A stretch of 64,000 bases of DNA from Bacteroidota bacterium (GTDB taxonomy: Bacteria; Bacteroidota; Bacteroidia; 2-12-FULL-35-15), in NCBI GenBank assembly GCA_025963725.1, contig JAOQAE010000003.1:124001-188000 (forward strand), in the 5' to 3' direction. The notes beneath the pieces were generated by a model. That model made no database searches and had not been told where the DNA came from. It worked only from the letters and a program-made list of their open reading frames with translations. Position 1 is the stretch's first letter. Every line of letters starts with the position of its first letter. Positions 1-9,708 of the stretch are shown here, piece after piece. A program made the translations under genes and the position numbers.

Positions 1-1
1 G

Positions 2-1120
2 CCTTATGAGTATCGCCTGATGCAAGCTGCGGGACAAACGGGAACGCTTTCATTTGCGCCTGTTCCGGGAGCTTCCTACACATATCCCGCCTACTGGCAG
101 CTTACGGATACTGGATTTGTAGCTACTGGCCTCAACACCCAGAGCTCTGCATACACCTATCGTGTTGACTTCTACAGCAACGGAATTTTCAAAGGCTCGA
201 CGCATACGGCATCCTCCGTATTGCTCAGCTCATCGCCAAGCGATAATAAAGTAACACTTACCTGGAACGAGGTTGTGCCATGGATCAACGATGAATACTT
301 TATTTACAAAGAGGTTCCTTCGGGATCTTCCACGTTCATCCTGCTCGACAGCACCTTAACGCATGCATACGTTGATACCGGCCTTGTGAATGGCGCCACG
401 TATTGCTACAAGGTGCAGAGCCGCGGACAATATTCCGACACGGCATTGCCGCGCCCGCTGTACAATACGTCGCAGGTAAAATGCGAAACGCCGGTCGACC
501 TTGTGCCTCCCTGCCAGCCCACCTTTACGGTTACGCCGGATTGCGCCGGCATGCAGGATGTGATCTCCTGGACCAACCCGAATACCTATTGCAGCGATGA
601 TGCGGTGAAGTACATCATTTATTTTGCAAGGACAACGGAGGAAGCGCTGATCCCGATCGCAACCATCACCGATATCAATACCACTTCATTCATTCACCTC
701 GACAATTACGAAGGCATTCCATCGATCGCCGGCTGCTACGCTGTTACGGCGGTAGATTCCTTCGGCAATGAAAGCCCTGTGGTGACGAAGCTCTGTGTCG
801 ACAACTGCCCCGTTTATGAATTACCGAACGTATTTACACCGAACGGCGATAATGTGAACGACCTGTTCACCCCGCTGCCGTACCGCTATGTAAAAGATGT
901 AGATATTAAAATTTACGACCGCTGGGGACTGCTCATGTTTGAAACCACCAACCCCGATGTAAGATGGGATGGCACAAGCAGGGACAGCAAACAACAATGC
1001 CCCGACGGAACGTATTTCTATCTCTGCACGGTGAATGAGATCCGCGTGGAAGGAATTAAGCCGCGGGTGCTGAAAGGCTTCATCCAGCTGATCAATACCA
1101 AAACATTACCGAACAGGTAA
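2..1120 (+). CDS. T9SS type B sorted surface protein, 5' end outside window
   Basis: The reading frame is open from base 2 (P-Y-E-Y-R-L...) with no start nearby, so this is the C-terminal ~372 residues of a longer gene. It is a close paralog of the downstream 1209-3905 gene, whose same region starts with nearly the same residues. Visible parts are fibronectin-III-like segments followed by a C-terminal gliding-motility-associated (type B) sorting domain containing NVFTPNGDNVNDLF, IYDRWGLLMFET and a final beta strand near KGFIQLI. By family knowledge this domain directs export through the type IX system and attachment at, or release from, the cell surface. Function beyond a secreted or surface role is unknown. 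The product ends at TAA 1118-1120, 88 bp before its paralog. Confidence 0.9.
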   Translation, partial: PYEYRLMQAAGQTGTLSFAPVPGASYTYPAYWQLTDTGFVATGLNTQSSAYTYRVDFYSNGIFKGSTHTASSVLLSSSPSDNKVTLTWNEVVPWINDEYFIYKEVPSGSSTFILLDSTLTHAYVDTGLVNGATYCYKVQSRGQYSDTALPRPLYNTSQVKCETPVDLVPPCQPTFTVTPDCAGMQDVISWTNPNTYCSDDAVKYIIYFARTTEEALIPIATITDINTTSFIHLDNYEGIPSIAGCYAVTAVDSFGNESPVVTKLCVDNCPVYELPNVFTPNGDNVNDLFTPLPYRYVKDVDIKIYDRWGLLMFETTNPDVRWDGTSRDSKQQCPDGTYFYLCTVNEIRVEGIKPRVLKGFIQLINTKTLPNR

Positions 1121-1208
1121 TTTCCCGGCATCCTTTAATTTCCCATTTATAAGGCTTTCTGAAATAAATTCCGTAATTTAGACTTCCTATTTTTCTGATG
1201 ATTCCGAA

Positions 1209-3905
1209 ATGAAGAAGTACATACTTTCCCTTGTTGTTTTAATTGCCGGGCTTTCCAACGTATCCGCCACGCATAACCGTGCGGGAGAGATCACCTACAG
1301 GTGGATCTCCGGCTATACCTACGAAGTTACAGCCACCACCTATACCAATACTTACGCTACAACCGCCGACCGCTGCGAGGTAACAATTTATTTCGGCGAC
1401 GGCGACAGCGCCGTAGCGCCAAGGATCAACGGGCCCTTTCCGGGAACCCTCTGCCCTTCCACTGCCGATGGCGCAATGATCACGCCCAACACCAAGCTCA
1501 ACGTTTATAAAACCTCACACACCTACCACGGCCCGAACCTCTATGTGATCACCATGGAGGATCCCAACAGGAACGCCGGCATCTGTAACATTCCAAACTC
1601 TGTGAACACCTCGTTCTTCCTGCGAACCGAATTAAACATCAATCCTTTTTTAAGCCCCAACAGCTCACCCGTTCTTCTCAACGAGCCGATCGATCTTGCC
1701 TGTGTGGGCGAATGCTTTGAGCACAACCCCGGCGCTTACGATGCCGATGGCGACAGCCTTTATTACCGCTTATCAACTTCCTATGCAGGCGGCTCACCGA
1801 TCCCCGGCTGGACATTTCCTCCGAACATGGGGCCTGCAAGCATCGACCACCAGACCGGCGACCTTGTATGGTGCACGCCTACCGTGATCTGCCAGTACAA
1901 CGTTGCCATTGTGATCGAAGAGTGGAAGCTGCTCCTGACAACACACACGCGCTATTATGCAGGATCAGTGCTGCGCGATATGCAGATAGATGTGGCTACC
2001 TGCCTGAATACACCCCCCGGCATCACCAGCCTGCCCGACACCTGCATCGTGGCCGGATCGCCGCTTACATTCAACGTAACCGCTACCGATGCCGAAGCAA
2101 ACGTAGTTACCTTATCGGCTTCCGGCGGGCCATTCCTCTTAACACCGGGCGCTTCATTCCCAACCGTTTCGGGCGTTAGCAGCGTTACGGGCACATTCAG
2201 CTGGACACCCAACTGCGCGGAAGTACAATTGCTGCCTTACCTCGTTACCTTTAGATCGGAAGATAATAACCCTACCGTGTCGCTTGTAAATTTCGAATCG
2301 GTTTTCATCACCGTGGTGGCACCTGCTCCAACAGGCCTAACCGCAACGCCAAGCGGCTCGAGCATTATCGTGAACTGGTCGCCGCCCGCATGTGCCGGCA
2401 CCGGCGGCGCAAACCCGCTCAAAGGCTATTACATCTACCGCAAGGAAAGCTGCGACCCATGGGTGCACAGCCTCTGCGAAACCGGCGTGCCTTCCTACAC
2501 CGGCTATACGCTTGTAGGCACGGTGAATGCCTCCACCAATACATTTACCGATACCAACGGCGGGCTCGGATTGCTTCACGGCGTTGATTATTCCTACATC
2601 GTAGTGGCGTATTACAGCGACGGGTCACAAAGCTATGCATCCGGCAACGTTTGTGCGCAGCTGGTCCGCGATGTGCCCATTATTACAAACGTGAGCGTGC
2701 TTTCTACATCGGCAGCAAGCGGAAGCATCTGGACGCACTGGGTGAAGCCATTGGGTGTAAGCCCTAACCTTGACACAGTCGCTAATCCCGGCCCGTATGA
2801 ATACCGCCTGCTCCAGGCTACCGGACAAACGGGGCCGCTGTCGTTTGGCCTCGTCGCAACCTATACTTATCCTGCATACTGGCAGCTTACCGACACGGGC
2901 TTTGTAAGCACCGGGCTGAACACGCAGGACAATGCTTTTACCTACCGCGTTGATTTTTACAGCAACGGGATCTTCAAAGGCTCCACGCATACGGCCTCTT
3001 CGGTATTCCTCAGCTCATCGCCAAGCGATAACAAGGTAACGCTTACCTGGAACGAGCTTGTGCCATGGATCAACAATGAATATTTTATTTACAAGGAAGT
3101 GCCTTCAGGATCTTCCACGTTTGTGCTGATCGACAGCACAAGCCTGCAAACCTATGTGGATACAGGCCTTGTGAACGGCGCCACCTATTGTTATAAGGTG
3201 CAGAGCCGCGGACAATATTCCGATCCCGCATTGCCGCGCCCCCTGTACAACACATCGCAGGTAAAATGTGAATCGCCGATCGACCAGGTACCGCCCTGCC
3301 AGCCGGCCTTTACAGTGAACCCTGATTGCGGCCTGATGCAGGATGTGCTTTCATGGACCAACCCGAACACCTATTGCAGCGATGATGCCGTACGGTACAT
3401 TATTTATTTTGCACGGACAACGGAAGAAGAGCTGGTCCCCCTCACCACCATTACCGACATGAATACCACAAGCTATACGCATCTCGACAATTACGAAGGC
3501 GTGCCTTCCATTGCAGGATGCTATGCGGTTACGGCAGTGGATTCATTCGGGAACGAAAGCCCGATCGTGAATAAGATCTGTGTCGACAACTGCCCTGTAT
3601 ATGAATTACCAAACGTATTTACACCGAACGGCGATAACGTGAACGACCTCTTCACGGCGCTTCCATACCGCTATGTAAAGGATGTGGATATTAAGATCTA
3701 CGACCGCTGGGGACTGCTCATGTTTGAGACCACCGACCCGGATGTAAGATGGGACGGCACAAGCAAGGACAGTAAAAAGCAATGCTCCGACGGAACATAT
3801 TTCTATCTCTGCACCGTGAACGAGATCCGCGTGGAAGGCATCAAGCCGAGGGTCCTCAAAGGATTCATACAGCTGATCAATACCAAAACAGCACCTAACC
3901 ATTAG
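1209..3905 (+). CDS. T9SS type B sorted surface protein (tandem paralog)
   Basis: This 898-residue secreted protein has a signal peptide at residues 1-20 (MKKYILSLVV...NVSA). A conserved N-terminal region beginning THNRAGEITYRW is typical of Bacteroidota type B cargo; the same family start, in the form THIVGGSLTYEQ, is seen in the 19113 gene. A fibronectin-III-like domain lies at about 372-475, followed by further Ig-like segments. A gliding-motility-associated C-terminal domain covers about 796-898 (NVFTPNGDNVNDLF, YDRWGLLMFET). The C-terminal ~370 residues are almost the same as the partial gene just upstream, so this is a tandem duplication. A surface or adhesin role is inferred from the domains; no enzymatic domain is seen. 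Riboflavin synthase follows after 9 bp, so the two may be co-transcribed. Confidence 0.93.
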   Translation: MKKYILSLVVLIAGLSNVSATHNRAGEITYRWISGYTYEVTATTYTNTYATTADRCEVTIYFGDGDSAVAPRINGPFPGTLCPSTADGAMITPNTKLNVYKTSHTYHGPNLYVITMEDPNRNAGICNIPNSVNTSFFLRTELNINPFLSPNSSPVLLNEPIDLACVGECFEHNPGAYDADGDSLYYRLSTSYAGGSPIPGWTFPPNMGPASIDHQTGDLVWCTPTVICQYNVAIVIEEWKLLLTTHTRYYAGSVLRDMQIDVATCLNTPPGITSLPDTCIVAGSPLTFNVTATDAEANVVTLSASGGPFLLTPGASFPTVSGVSSVTGTFSWTPNCAEVQLLPYLVTFRSEDNNPTVSLVNFESVFITVVAPAPTGLTATPSGSSIIVNWSPPACAGTGGANPLKGYYIYRKESCDPWVHSLCETGVPSYTGYTLVGTVNASTNTFTDTNGGLGLLHGVDYSYIVVAYYSDGSQSYASGNVCAQLVRDVPIITNVSVLSTSAASGSIWTHWVKPLGVSPNLDTVANPGPYEYRLLQATGQTGPLSFGLVATYTYPAYWQLTDTGFVSTGLNTQDNAFTYRVDFYSNGIFKGSTHTASSVFLSSSPSDNKVTLTWNELVPWINNEYFIYKEVPSGSSTFVLIDSTSLQTYVDTGLVNGATYCYKVQSRGQYSDPALPRPLYNTSQVKCESPIDQVPPCQPAFTVNPDCGLMQDVLSWTNPNTYCSDDAVRYIIYFARTTEEELVPLTTITDMNTTSYTHLDNYEGVPSIAGCYAVTAVDSFGNESPIVNKICVDNCPVYELPNVFTPNGDNVNDLFTALPYRYVKDVDIKIYDRWGLLMFETTDPDVRWDGTSKDSKKQCSDGTYFYLCTVNEIRVEGIKPRVLKGFIQLINTKTAPNH

Positions 3906-3914
3906 TCAGCGTTT

Positions 3915-4499
3915 ATGTTCTCAGGCATTATCGAAGCTTTAGGCGAAATTGTACTTTTAAAAAAAGAGCAAAGCAATCTTCACATTTCTGTTAAAGCAGA
4001 TTTCACACACGAATTAAAGATCGACCAGAGCGTTGCGCACAATGGCGTATGCCTTACGGTGATTGATACTGCGGGCGATACATACACCGTTACCGCCATT
4101 GACGAAACGCTGAAGAAAACAAATCTCGGACTGCTGAACAAGGGCGATGAAGTAAACCTGGAACGCTGCATGAAGCTTGGCGACAGGCTCGACGGGCATA
4201 TTGTGCAGGGGCATGTGGACCAGACCGCAACCTGCATTTCCGTGGAAGAAAGCAATGGCAGCTGGACCTATACATTTGATTACGATGCTTCGCAAAACAA
4301 CATCACGGTTGAAAAAGGTTCTGTTTGTGTGAACGGCGTAAGCCTTACGGTAGTCAATTCAAAAGAGCATTCCTTCTCTGTGTGCATTATTCCATACACA
4401 CACGAACATACAAATTTCAAACACATGAAGGCCGGCACTGTTGTAAACCTGGAATTTGATATTTTAGGGAAGTATATCAGTAAGCTGGTAAGAGGGTAA
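3915..4499 (+). CDS. ribE: riboflavin synthase, alpha subunit
   Basis: At 194 residues this is close to the usual size. The enzyme dismutates two 6,7-dimethyl-8-ribityllumazine molecules to riboflavin plus a pyrimidine by-product in the cytoplasm. The start MFSGIIEALG is the family's hallmark N-terminus. Two lumazine-binding beta-barrel halves are visible, each with its own motif (GVCLTV near residue 46 and GVSLTV near 140), matching the internal duplication of the family. Only 9 bp separate it from the preceding surface-protein gene, so there is no room for an FMN riboswitch; expression may come by read-through. It ends convergently with metF across a palindromic repeat. Confidence 0.97.
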   Translation: MFSGIIEALGEIVLLKKEQSNLHISVKADFTHELKIDQSVAHNGVCLTVIDTAGDTYTVTAIDETLKKTNLGLLNKGDEVNLERCMKLGDRLDGHIVQGHVDQTATCISVEESNGSWTYTFDYDASQNNITVEKGSVCVNGVSLTVVNSKEHSFSVCIIPYTHEHTNFKHMKAGTVVNLEFDILGKYISKLVRG

Positions 4500-4525
4500 A
4501 CTGGCATAAGATAGCAGGATGATCC

Positions 4526-4630
4526 GTCATCCCGTGCTCCGACACGGGATCTCTCTCAGATCATGAGGTGAAACCGATTACTGCACGCCGGAACATTGCG
4601 TAGAGATGCCGTGTCGTGGCACGGCATGAC
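4526..4630. repeat. paired REP-like hairpins between ribE and metF
   Basis: Two 28-base arms at 4526-4553 and 4603-4630 are inverted copies of each other (24 of 28 positions match). Each arm also folds on itself: the left as ATCCCGTG/CACGGGAT and the right as ATGCCGTG/CACGGCAT. The arm-to-arm C/G difference occurs on both sides of the stem, so pairing is kept. The element lies between convergent genes and ends 22 bp before the metF stop, where it may act as a transcription barrier. Confidence 0.8.
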
Positions 4631-4651
4631 AATAGCATTCACGTAAAATTC

Positions 4652-5605
4652 TCAGAACACCTTGCTCGCAACTCTCCTCGTTACCTCCGATGTCCCCATC
4701 GTATAGTAATGCAAACAAGGCGCACCCGCTTTGATCAGCTCCTTCGACTGGTTGATGCACCACTCGATCCCAACTTCCTTCACCTCTGCATCTGTTGTGC
4801 ATTTTTCGATCTCTTCCAGCAGGTCCTGCGGCACATCGATCTTGAATATTTTCGGAAGTATGGTCGCCTGCTTTTTGGTCGTGATAATTTTTAATCCCGG
4901 GATCACCGGCACATCGATGCCCATCTCCTTGCATTTTTTGAGGTACTCGAAATATTGCGCATTGTCGAAGAACATCTGCGTTACAATGTATTCAGCACCC
5001 GCATCTATCTTTAGTTTCAGGTGCTTCATATCGGAGATCATGTTCGGCGCTTCAAAATGCTTTTCAGGATAACCCGCAACACCCACGCAGAAATTGGTAG
5101 GCGCAACATCCGCCAGGTCATCCTCCATGTACTTTCCTTTGTTCATCTGCTTCACCTGCTTCACCAGGTCGATCGCATAAGCATGCCCGTTAGGCTCGGG
5201 AACAAATTCGGGTTCGCTTTTAATGGAATCGCCGCGCAGGGCAAGCACATTGTCGATCCCGAGGAAATGCAGGTCGATCAATGCATTCTCCGTTTCTTCC
5301 TTGCTAAAGCCGCCGCAGATGATGTGAGGCACTGCATCAACATGATATTTGTTCATGATGGCCGCACAAATTCCAACTGTTCCCGGACGCTTGCGGATGC
5401 TCACCTTTTCGAGATAGCCGCCCTCACGCTTCTTGTATAAATATTCCTCGCGGTGATAGGTAACATCCACGAACGATGGCTTGAATTCCATCAATGGATC
5501 AATACCGTCGAAAATAGACTGGATGCTTTTTCCTTTCAGGGGAGGCAATATCTCGATAGAGAACAGGGTGGATTTCGCCTGTTTGATGTGGTCGGTAACT
5601 TTCAT
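4652..5605 (-). CDS. metF: methylenetetrahydrofolate reductase
   Basis: This 317-residue flavoprotein reduces 5,10-methylenetetrahydrofolate to 5-methyltetrahydrofolate for methionine synthesis. Family features are the N-terminal FSIEILPP (the catalytic Glu region), VDVTYH, HIICGG, NVLALRGD and the C-terminal TQMFFDN and PVIPGLKII segments of the TIM barrel. Length is close to the E. coli enzyme. The ATG at 5603-5605 gives the expected N-terminus. It is transcribed alone on the minus strand, converging on ribE, with a likely promoter at 5643-5673. Confidence 0.96.
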   Translation of the reverse strand: MKVTDHIKQAKSTLFSIEILPPLKGKSIQSIFDGIDPLMEFKPSFVDVTYHREEYLYKKREGGYLEKVSIRKRPGTVGICAAIMNKYHVDAVPHIICGGFSKEETENALIDLHFLGIDNVLALRGDSIKSEPEFVPEPNGHAYAIDLVKQVKQMNKGKYMEDDLADVAPTNFCVGVAGYPEKHFEAPNMISDMKHLKLKIDAGAEYIVTQMFFDNAQYFEYLKKCKEMGIDVPVIPGLKIITTKKQATILPKIFKIDVPQDLLEEIEKCTTDAEVKEVGIEWCINQSKELIKAGAPCLHYYTMGTSEVTRRVASKVF

Positions 5606-5642
5606 AAATCAGCTTACAGGTTTAATTCTGCGATTGAGCGTG

Positions 5643-5673
5643 CAAAGTAACGGCTTGGCACATTAAAAACCAA
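5643..5673 (-). promoter_or_regulatory. candidate promoter of metF
   Basis: On the minus strand, TTG (5671-5673) is followed after 20 bp by TTACTTTG (5643-5650). This is one mismatch from the Bacteroidota -7 element TAnnTTTG at the expected spacing, 37 bp ahead of the metF ATG. Confidence 0.5.
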
Positions 5674-5768
5674 ATAAATATAGGCATGCCCGCGGAAGGA
5701 GGCGGATTAGATGCTTTTATTCGCCGGATTTTTAGTAAATTCGCAGTCCTTAAGAAGAAAACACAGAA

Positions 5769-7559
5769 ATGGAGAATATCAGGAATTTTTGCATCATTGC
5801 GCACATCGACCACGGCAAAAGCACACTTGCCGATCGCTTATTAGAATACACCAATACCATCAGCAAACGTGATATGCAGGCGCAGGTCCTCGACGACATG
5901 GACCTCGAGAAAGAGCGCGGCATCACCATCAAAAGCCATGCGATCCAGATGGATTACGAGCTGAACGGCAAAAAATACGTACTCAATTTAATTGACACTC
6001 CCGGCCACGTCGACTTCTCCTACGAAGTTTCCCGCTCCATTGCAGCCTGTGAAGGCGCTTTGCTCATCGTGGATGCAGCGCAGGGAATCCAGGCACAAAC
6101 CATTTCCAACCTTTACCTTGCGCTCGGGAGCGACCTCGAGATCATCCCGGTGCTCAACAAGATCGACCTTCCAAGCGCAGAGCCGGAAGCCGTGAAGGAC
6201 CAGATCGTGGAATTATTAGGCTGCAAGCGTGAAGAGATCATTTCTGCATCGGGAAAAACCGGCCTGGGCGTGCATGACATTTTAGCTGCCATCGTTGAAC
6301 GCGTACCGGCGCCGAAAGGAAATCCTTCAGGGCCTTTACAGGCATTGATCTTCGATTCGGTGTACAACTCGTTCAGGGGGATTATCGCTTATTTCAAGGT
6401 AACGAACGGCACCATCAAAAAAGGCGACAAAGTAAAATTCGTTGCAACGGAAAAAGAATACAACGCCGATGAGATCGGGGTGCTGCGCTTAAAGCAGGAG
6501 CCGCGCAATGAAGTGAAGACCGGCGATGTAGGCTATATCATCTCAGGAATTAAAGATGCCCGCGAAGTAAAGGTGGGCGATACGATCACCACCGTTGCCA
6601 ATCCATGCGAAGGCGGGATCCAGGGATTCGAAGAGGTGAAGCCGATGGTATTTGCCGGGATCTATCCCGTGGATACCGAAGATTTTGAAGAGCTGCGCTA
6701 CTCCATGGAAAAGCTTCAGCTGAATGATGCATCCCTTACCTGGGAGCCGGAATCTTCGGCTGCGTTAGGATTTGGGTTCCGCTGCGGGTTCCTCGGCATG
6801 CTCCACATGGAGATCATCCAGGAGCGTTTGGAGCGTGAGTTCAACATGACCGTGATCACCACGGTTCCCAACGTATCGTATCATGCATACGATACCAAGA
6901 ACGAATTGCTGATCGTAAACAATCCTTCCGACCTTCCCGACCCGAGCAAGCTCGACAGGGTGGAAGAGCCGTATATCAAGGCGCAGATCATCACTAAATC
7001 CGAATACGTAGGGAACATCATGAGCCTGTGCATCGGCAAGCGCGGCATCATCACCAACCAGATCTACCTTACCACCGACCGCGTAGAGCTGATGTTCGAC
7101 CTGCCTTTGGGCGAGATCGTATTCGATTTTTACGACCGCCTCAAAACCATTTCAAAAGGTTATGCTTCTTTCGATTACCAGCCTTTGGACTACCGCCAGA
7201 GCTACCTCGTGAAGCTCGACATCCTGCTGAATGCAGAGCCTGTGGATGCATTGTCATCATTGATCCACCGCGATAATGCATACGAGTTCGGCAAGAAGAT
7301 GTGTGAAAAATTAAAAGAGCTCATTCCGCGCCAGCAGTTCGAGATCCCTATCCAGGCTGCGATCGGCGCTAAGATCATTGCGCGTGAAACCATTAAGGCA
7401 ATGCGTAAGGATGTTACCGCGAAATGTTATGGCGGTGATATTTCCCGGAAGCGCAAGCTCCTCGAGAAGCAGAAAGAAGGAAAGAAACGCATGCGCTCTG
7501 TAGGCAGCGTGGAGATCCCGCAAAGCGCCTTCATGGCGGTATTGAAGCTGAATGATTAA
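5769..7559 (+). CDS. lepA: elongation factor 4 (back-translocating GTPase)
   Basis: At 596 residues this is the standard LepA length. LepA is a ribosome-binding translational GTPase acting on stalled or mistranslocated ribosomes. GTPase motifs are clear: [15 protein letters not shown] (P-loop), [11 protein letters not shown] (G3), NKIDLPSA (G4) and the SASGKTGLG region (G5). The EF-G-like domains follow, and the LepA-specific C-terminus ends with [19 protein letters not shown] and the basic [18 protein letters not shown]. The ATG at 5769 is preceded by a weak -7-like TAAATTCG at 5736-5743. Its TAA stop shares bases with the stop of the convergent peroxidase gene (TTAA at 7556-7559). Confidence 0.98.
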   Translation: MENIRNFCIIAHIDHGKSTLADRLLEYTNTISKRDMQAQVLDDMDLEKERGITIKSHAIQMDYELNGKKYVLNLIDTPGHVDFSYEVSRSIAACEGALLIVDAAQGIQAQTISNLYLALGSDLEIIPVLNKIDLPSAEPEAVKDQIVELLGCKREEIISASGKTGLGVHDILAAIVERVPAPKGNPSGPLQALIFDSVYNSFRGIIAYFKVTNGTIKKGDKVKFVATEKEYNADEIGVLRLKQEPRNEVKTGDVGYIISGIKDAREVKVGDTITTVANPCEGGIQGFEEVKPMVFAGIYPVDTEDFEELRYSMEKLQLNDASLTWEPESSAALGFGFRCGFLGMLHMEIIQERLEREFNMTVITTVPNVSYHAYDTKNELLIVNNPSDLPDPSKLDRVEEPYIKAQIITKSEYVGNIMSLCIGKRGIITNQIYLTTDRVELMFDLPLGEIVFDFYDRLKTISKGYASFDYQPLDYRQSYLVKLDILLNAEPVDALSSLIHRDNAYEFGKKMCEKLKELIPRQQFEIPIQAAIGAKIIARETIKAMRKDVTAKCYGGDISRKRKLLEKQKEGKKRMRSVGSVEIPQSAFMAVLKLND

Positions 7560-8629
7560 TTCCGCTCCGTTTTTAAAAATGGATTGCTGAATTCTTTATT
7601 GCTGATGAACACCGAATCGGTCAGTGTTTTTAAAAAGGCAATAACCTCCTTCTTTTCAGTTTCCGTAAGCTTTATGCCTTTCTGATACGCATAGCTCATT
7701 TTCGAATCCACATTCACGCTGGTATGCACGCCGCTGCTGTAAAAGTCCAGCACCTCCTCCAGCGTTTTAAAGCGTCCGTCGTGCATGTAAGGAGCCGTGA
7801 GCGCAATGTTCCTCAGTGAAGGGATCATAAATTTTCCGTTGTCCTTCTTGTTTCCCGTTACCCCGCCCCTGCCCTTATCTTTGTAATCTTCGGCATTGTA
7901 AACCTCATCAAGGCCGTTATCGCTGAATCGCAACGTCGTGATAAGGCCGTTGCCGTCGGTGGGATGACAATGCAGGCAGTCTCCCCGTGTCTGGTTATTC
8001 ATCAGGCGGAAGCCGTTGAACTCTTCGGTAGTGAATTTAGCTTTGCCCTGCGCCACCTGATCATATTTCGACTCATGCGAAATGAGCGTGCGTAAAAACT
8101 GCGCAAGCACATTCTTTACCATGCTGCTGTCGATCTTCCCGCTCCCATACACTTTCCTGAATTTCGTCACATACAGCTTACTGGAATTTAAGCGGGAGAG
8201 CAGCAGCCTCCAATTCATGTTCATTTCATTCTTCGCGGTGATCGGGTGAGAAACCTGGTCTTCCAGCGTGCCTGCACGGCCGTCATAAAAAAAAGAAGGA
8301 TGCCATGCCAGGTTAAAGAGCGGCATGGCATTCCTGCTTGTTATTCCATTGTTCACGCCAATGCTGAAACCGCGCTGCGCATCGCTGAATGCCGATCGCT
8401 GGTTGTGGCATCCGGAGCAGGAAAGAGTGCTGTCGGAGCTCAGCGCCGGGTCATAAAACAAATACCTGCCAATAGCAGCGCCTTCAATGGTTACCGGGTT
8501 CTGCGTCGAAACCGGCATCTTCGGAAAAAACATCAGCTCCCGGAAAGGATAAGGCGTAGTGGAGGTCCTCCCGCATATAAATACAATGCAGGCGGCAGAT
8601 AAAAGTATGATCAGCTTGCTTTTCTTCAT
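7556..8629 (-). CDS. dihaem cytochrome c peroxidase (MauG/CcpA family)
   Basis: This 357-residue exported protein has two haem-binding CXXCH motifs, CSGCH at about residue 70 and CLHCH at about 218. This is the arrangement of bacterial dihaem cytochrome c peroxidases and MauG-like enzymes, which reduce hydrogen peroxide or carry out haem-based oxidations outside the cytoplasmic membrane. Other family pieces are [21 protein letters not shown], and the C-terminal [19 protein letters not shown] with TLEEVLDFY. The N-terminus is hydrophobic with a Cys at 19, so it is a secreted protein or possibly a lipoprotein. It starts 12 bp after a T9SS cargo gene and is probably co-transcribed with it. Confidence 0.93.
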   Translation of the reverse strand: MKKSKLIILLSAACIVFICGRTSTTPYPFRELMFFPKMPVSTQNPVTIEGAAIGRYLFYDPALSSDSTLSCSGCHNQRSAFSDAQRGFSIGVNNGITSRNAMPLFNLAWHPSFFYDGRAGTLEDQVSHPITAKNEMNMNWRLLLSRLNSSKLYVTKFRKVYGSGKIDSSMVKNVLAQFLRTLISHESKYDQVAQGKAKFTTEEFNGFRLMNNQTRGDCLHCHPTDGNGLITTLRFSDNGLDEVYNAEDYKDKGRGGVTGNKKDNGKFMIPSLRNIALTAPYMHDGRFKTLEEVLDFYSSGVHTSVNVDSKMSYAYQKGIKLTETEKKEVIAFLKTLTDSVFISNKEFSNPFLKTERN

Positions 8630-8641
8630 CGCGATATTCCG

Positions 8642-9568
8642 CTATTTCATGATCGTTACAGGAATGGTCTTCGATCGTAAGTTGGTCTTGATCTTCAGGT
8701 AATACACGCCGCTTGGAAATTTTTCCGTATCGAACCAGTACCTCACAGGGATGTTCTTCCACTCCTGCATCAGCTTTCCTTCGGAGTTGTACAGCTCCAT
8801 GTGCTCGATGATATGATATTCATGGGTATCCTTCAGCTGAATGTTGATAATATTCCTTGCAGGATTCGGGTAAACATTGAAGTAGTCGCCGGTAGTCACT
8901 TCCTTCACCGGGTGGATCATAGTAACATGCGCATTCATGTTATCGATCATCCAGCCTTCTTTGTTGTTGTTCACAGAGTCCGACTTAAATGTAAAGCGCA
9001 CTTTAATGCTATCCACCACAGTGCTGATCCAGCTCATGTCATAGCACAGCCACACATCGCGCCAGGTGGAATCGGTGCCGCTGAAGGCATATTCGCCTGT
9101 CGATAGTGTGTCCTGGTTCTGCGGATCGTACCCGAAAAAATTATACACATGCGGGTTGTTAAACGCATTCTGCCAGGTTACGCCATAGTCGATCGAAAAT
9201 TCAACCATGCCGCCATCCGCTTTTTTATCCATGTCGAGCTTCTGCTGCCACTGGATCCCAAGAATGCCATGCGTCATGAACGGCACCACATTAAAATAAA
9301 AGGACGATGTATTATTTACCGGGTAATTATTAATGGTATCCGTAACAATGGCATTGGGCACTGTCCCGGCGCTGTCGAATATTATTTTCTGCGGCTTTCC
9401 TACCTGCCAGATATTGCCGGCTGTAGGTTCGATGTGAACGAAAAGTGAATTGTAATAGGAGGAATCAGCCCCGTCAAAATATTGCGAGTAGCTCCACTGG
9501 CTGTATGAATTGATGGTGAAGCAGGCAAAAAGAAAAGAAAGGAATGCGGCTTGTAGCTGTTTTTTCAT
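8642..9568 (-). CDS. secreted protein with T9SS type A sorting domain
   Basis: This 308-residue protein has a signal peptide at about 1-23 (ends INSYSQ) and a C-terminal type A sorting domain of about 80 residues (FNVYPNPARNIINIQL, then FPSGVYYLKIKT). The middle is beta-rich, with phrases such as SIDYGVTWQNAFNNPHVYNF and GWMIDNMNAHVTM. These resemble carbohydrate-binding or MAM-like jelly-roll folds often found in Bacteroidota exoproteins, but no catalytic motif is recognised. It is upstream of the dihaem peroxidase by 12 bp. Function is unknown apart from secretion. Confidence 0.88.
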   Translation of the reverse strand: MKKQLQAAFLSFLFACFTINSYSQWSYSQYFDGADSSYYNSLFVHIEPTAGNIWQVGKPQKIIFDSAGTVPNAIVTDTINNYPVNNTSSFYFNVVPFMTHGILGIQWQQKLDMDKKADGGMVEFSIDYGVTWQNAFNNPHVYNFFGYDPQNQDTLSTGEYAFSGTDSTWRDVWLCYDMSWISTVVDSIKVRFTFKSDSVNNNKEGWMIDNMNAHVTMIHPVKEVTTGDYFNVYPNPARNIINIQLKDTHEYHIIEHMELYNSEGKLMQEWKNIPVRYWFDTEKFPSGVYYLKIKTNLRSKTIPVTIMK

Positions 9569-9708
9569 GGTTCATAATTTAGGTGAAATTGAACAAAAAG
9601 TTTCCGCCCGGTAGTTCTGTGAATCTCCGGATTGCGTTTTTAACAGTAAGTAAGTTGGATCGTAGAGTTGTTACATAGGCGCTTGTTTTTAGGTTTAAAT
9701 TATGGTGA

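Noticed and set aside
3906-3914. FMN riboswitch before riboflavin synthase
   Set aside because: Only 9 bp separate ribE from the preceding gene, far too little for the riboswitch.
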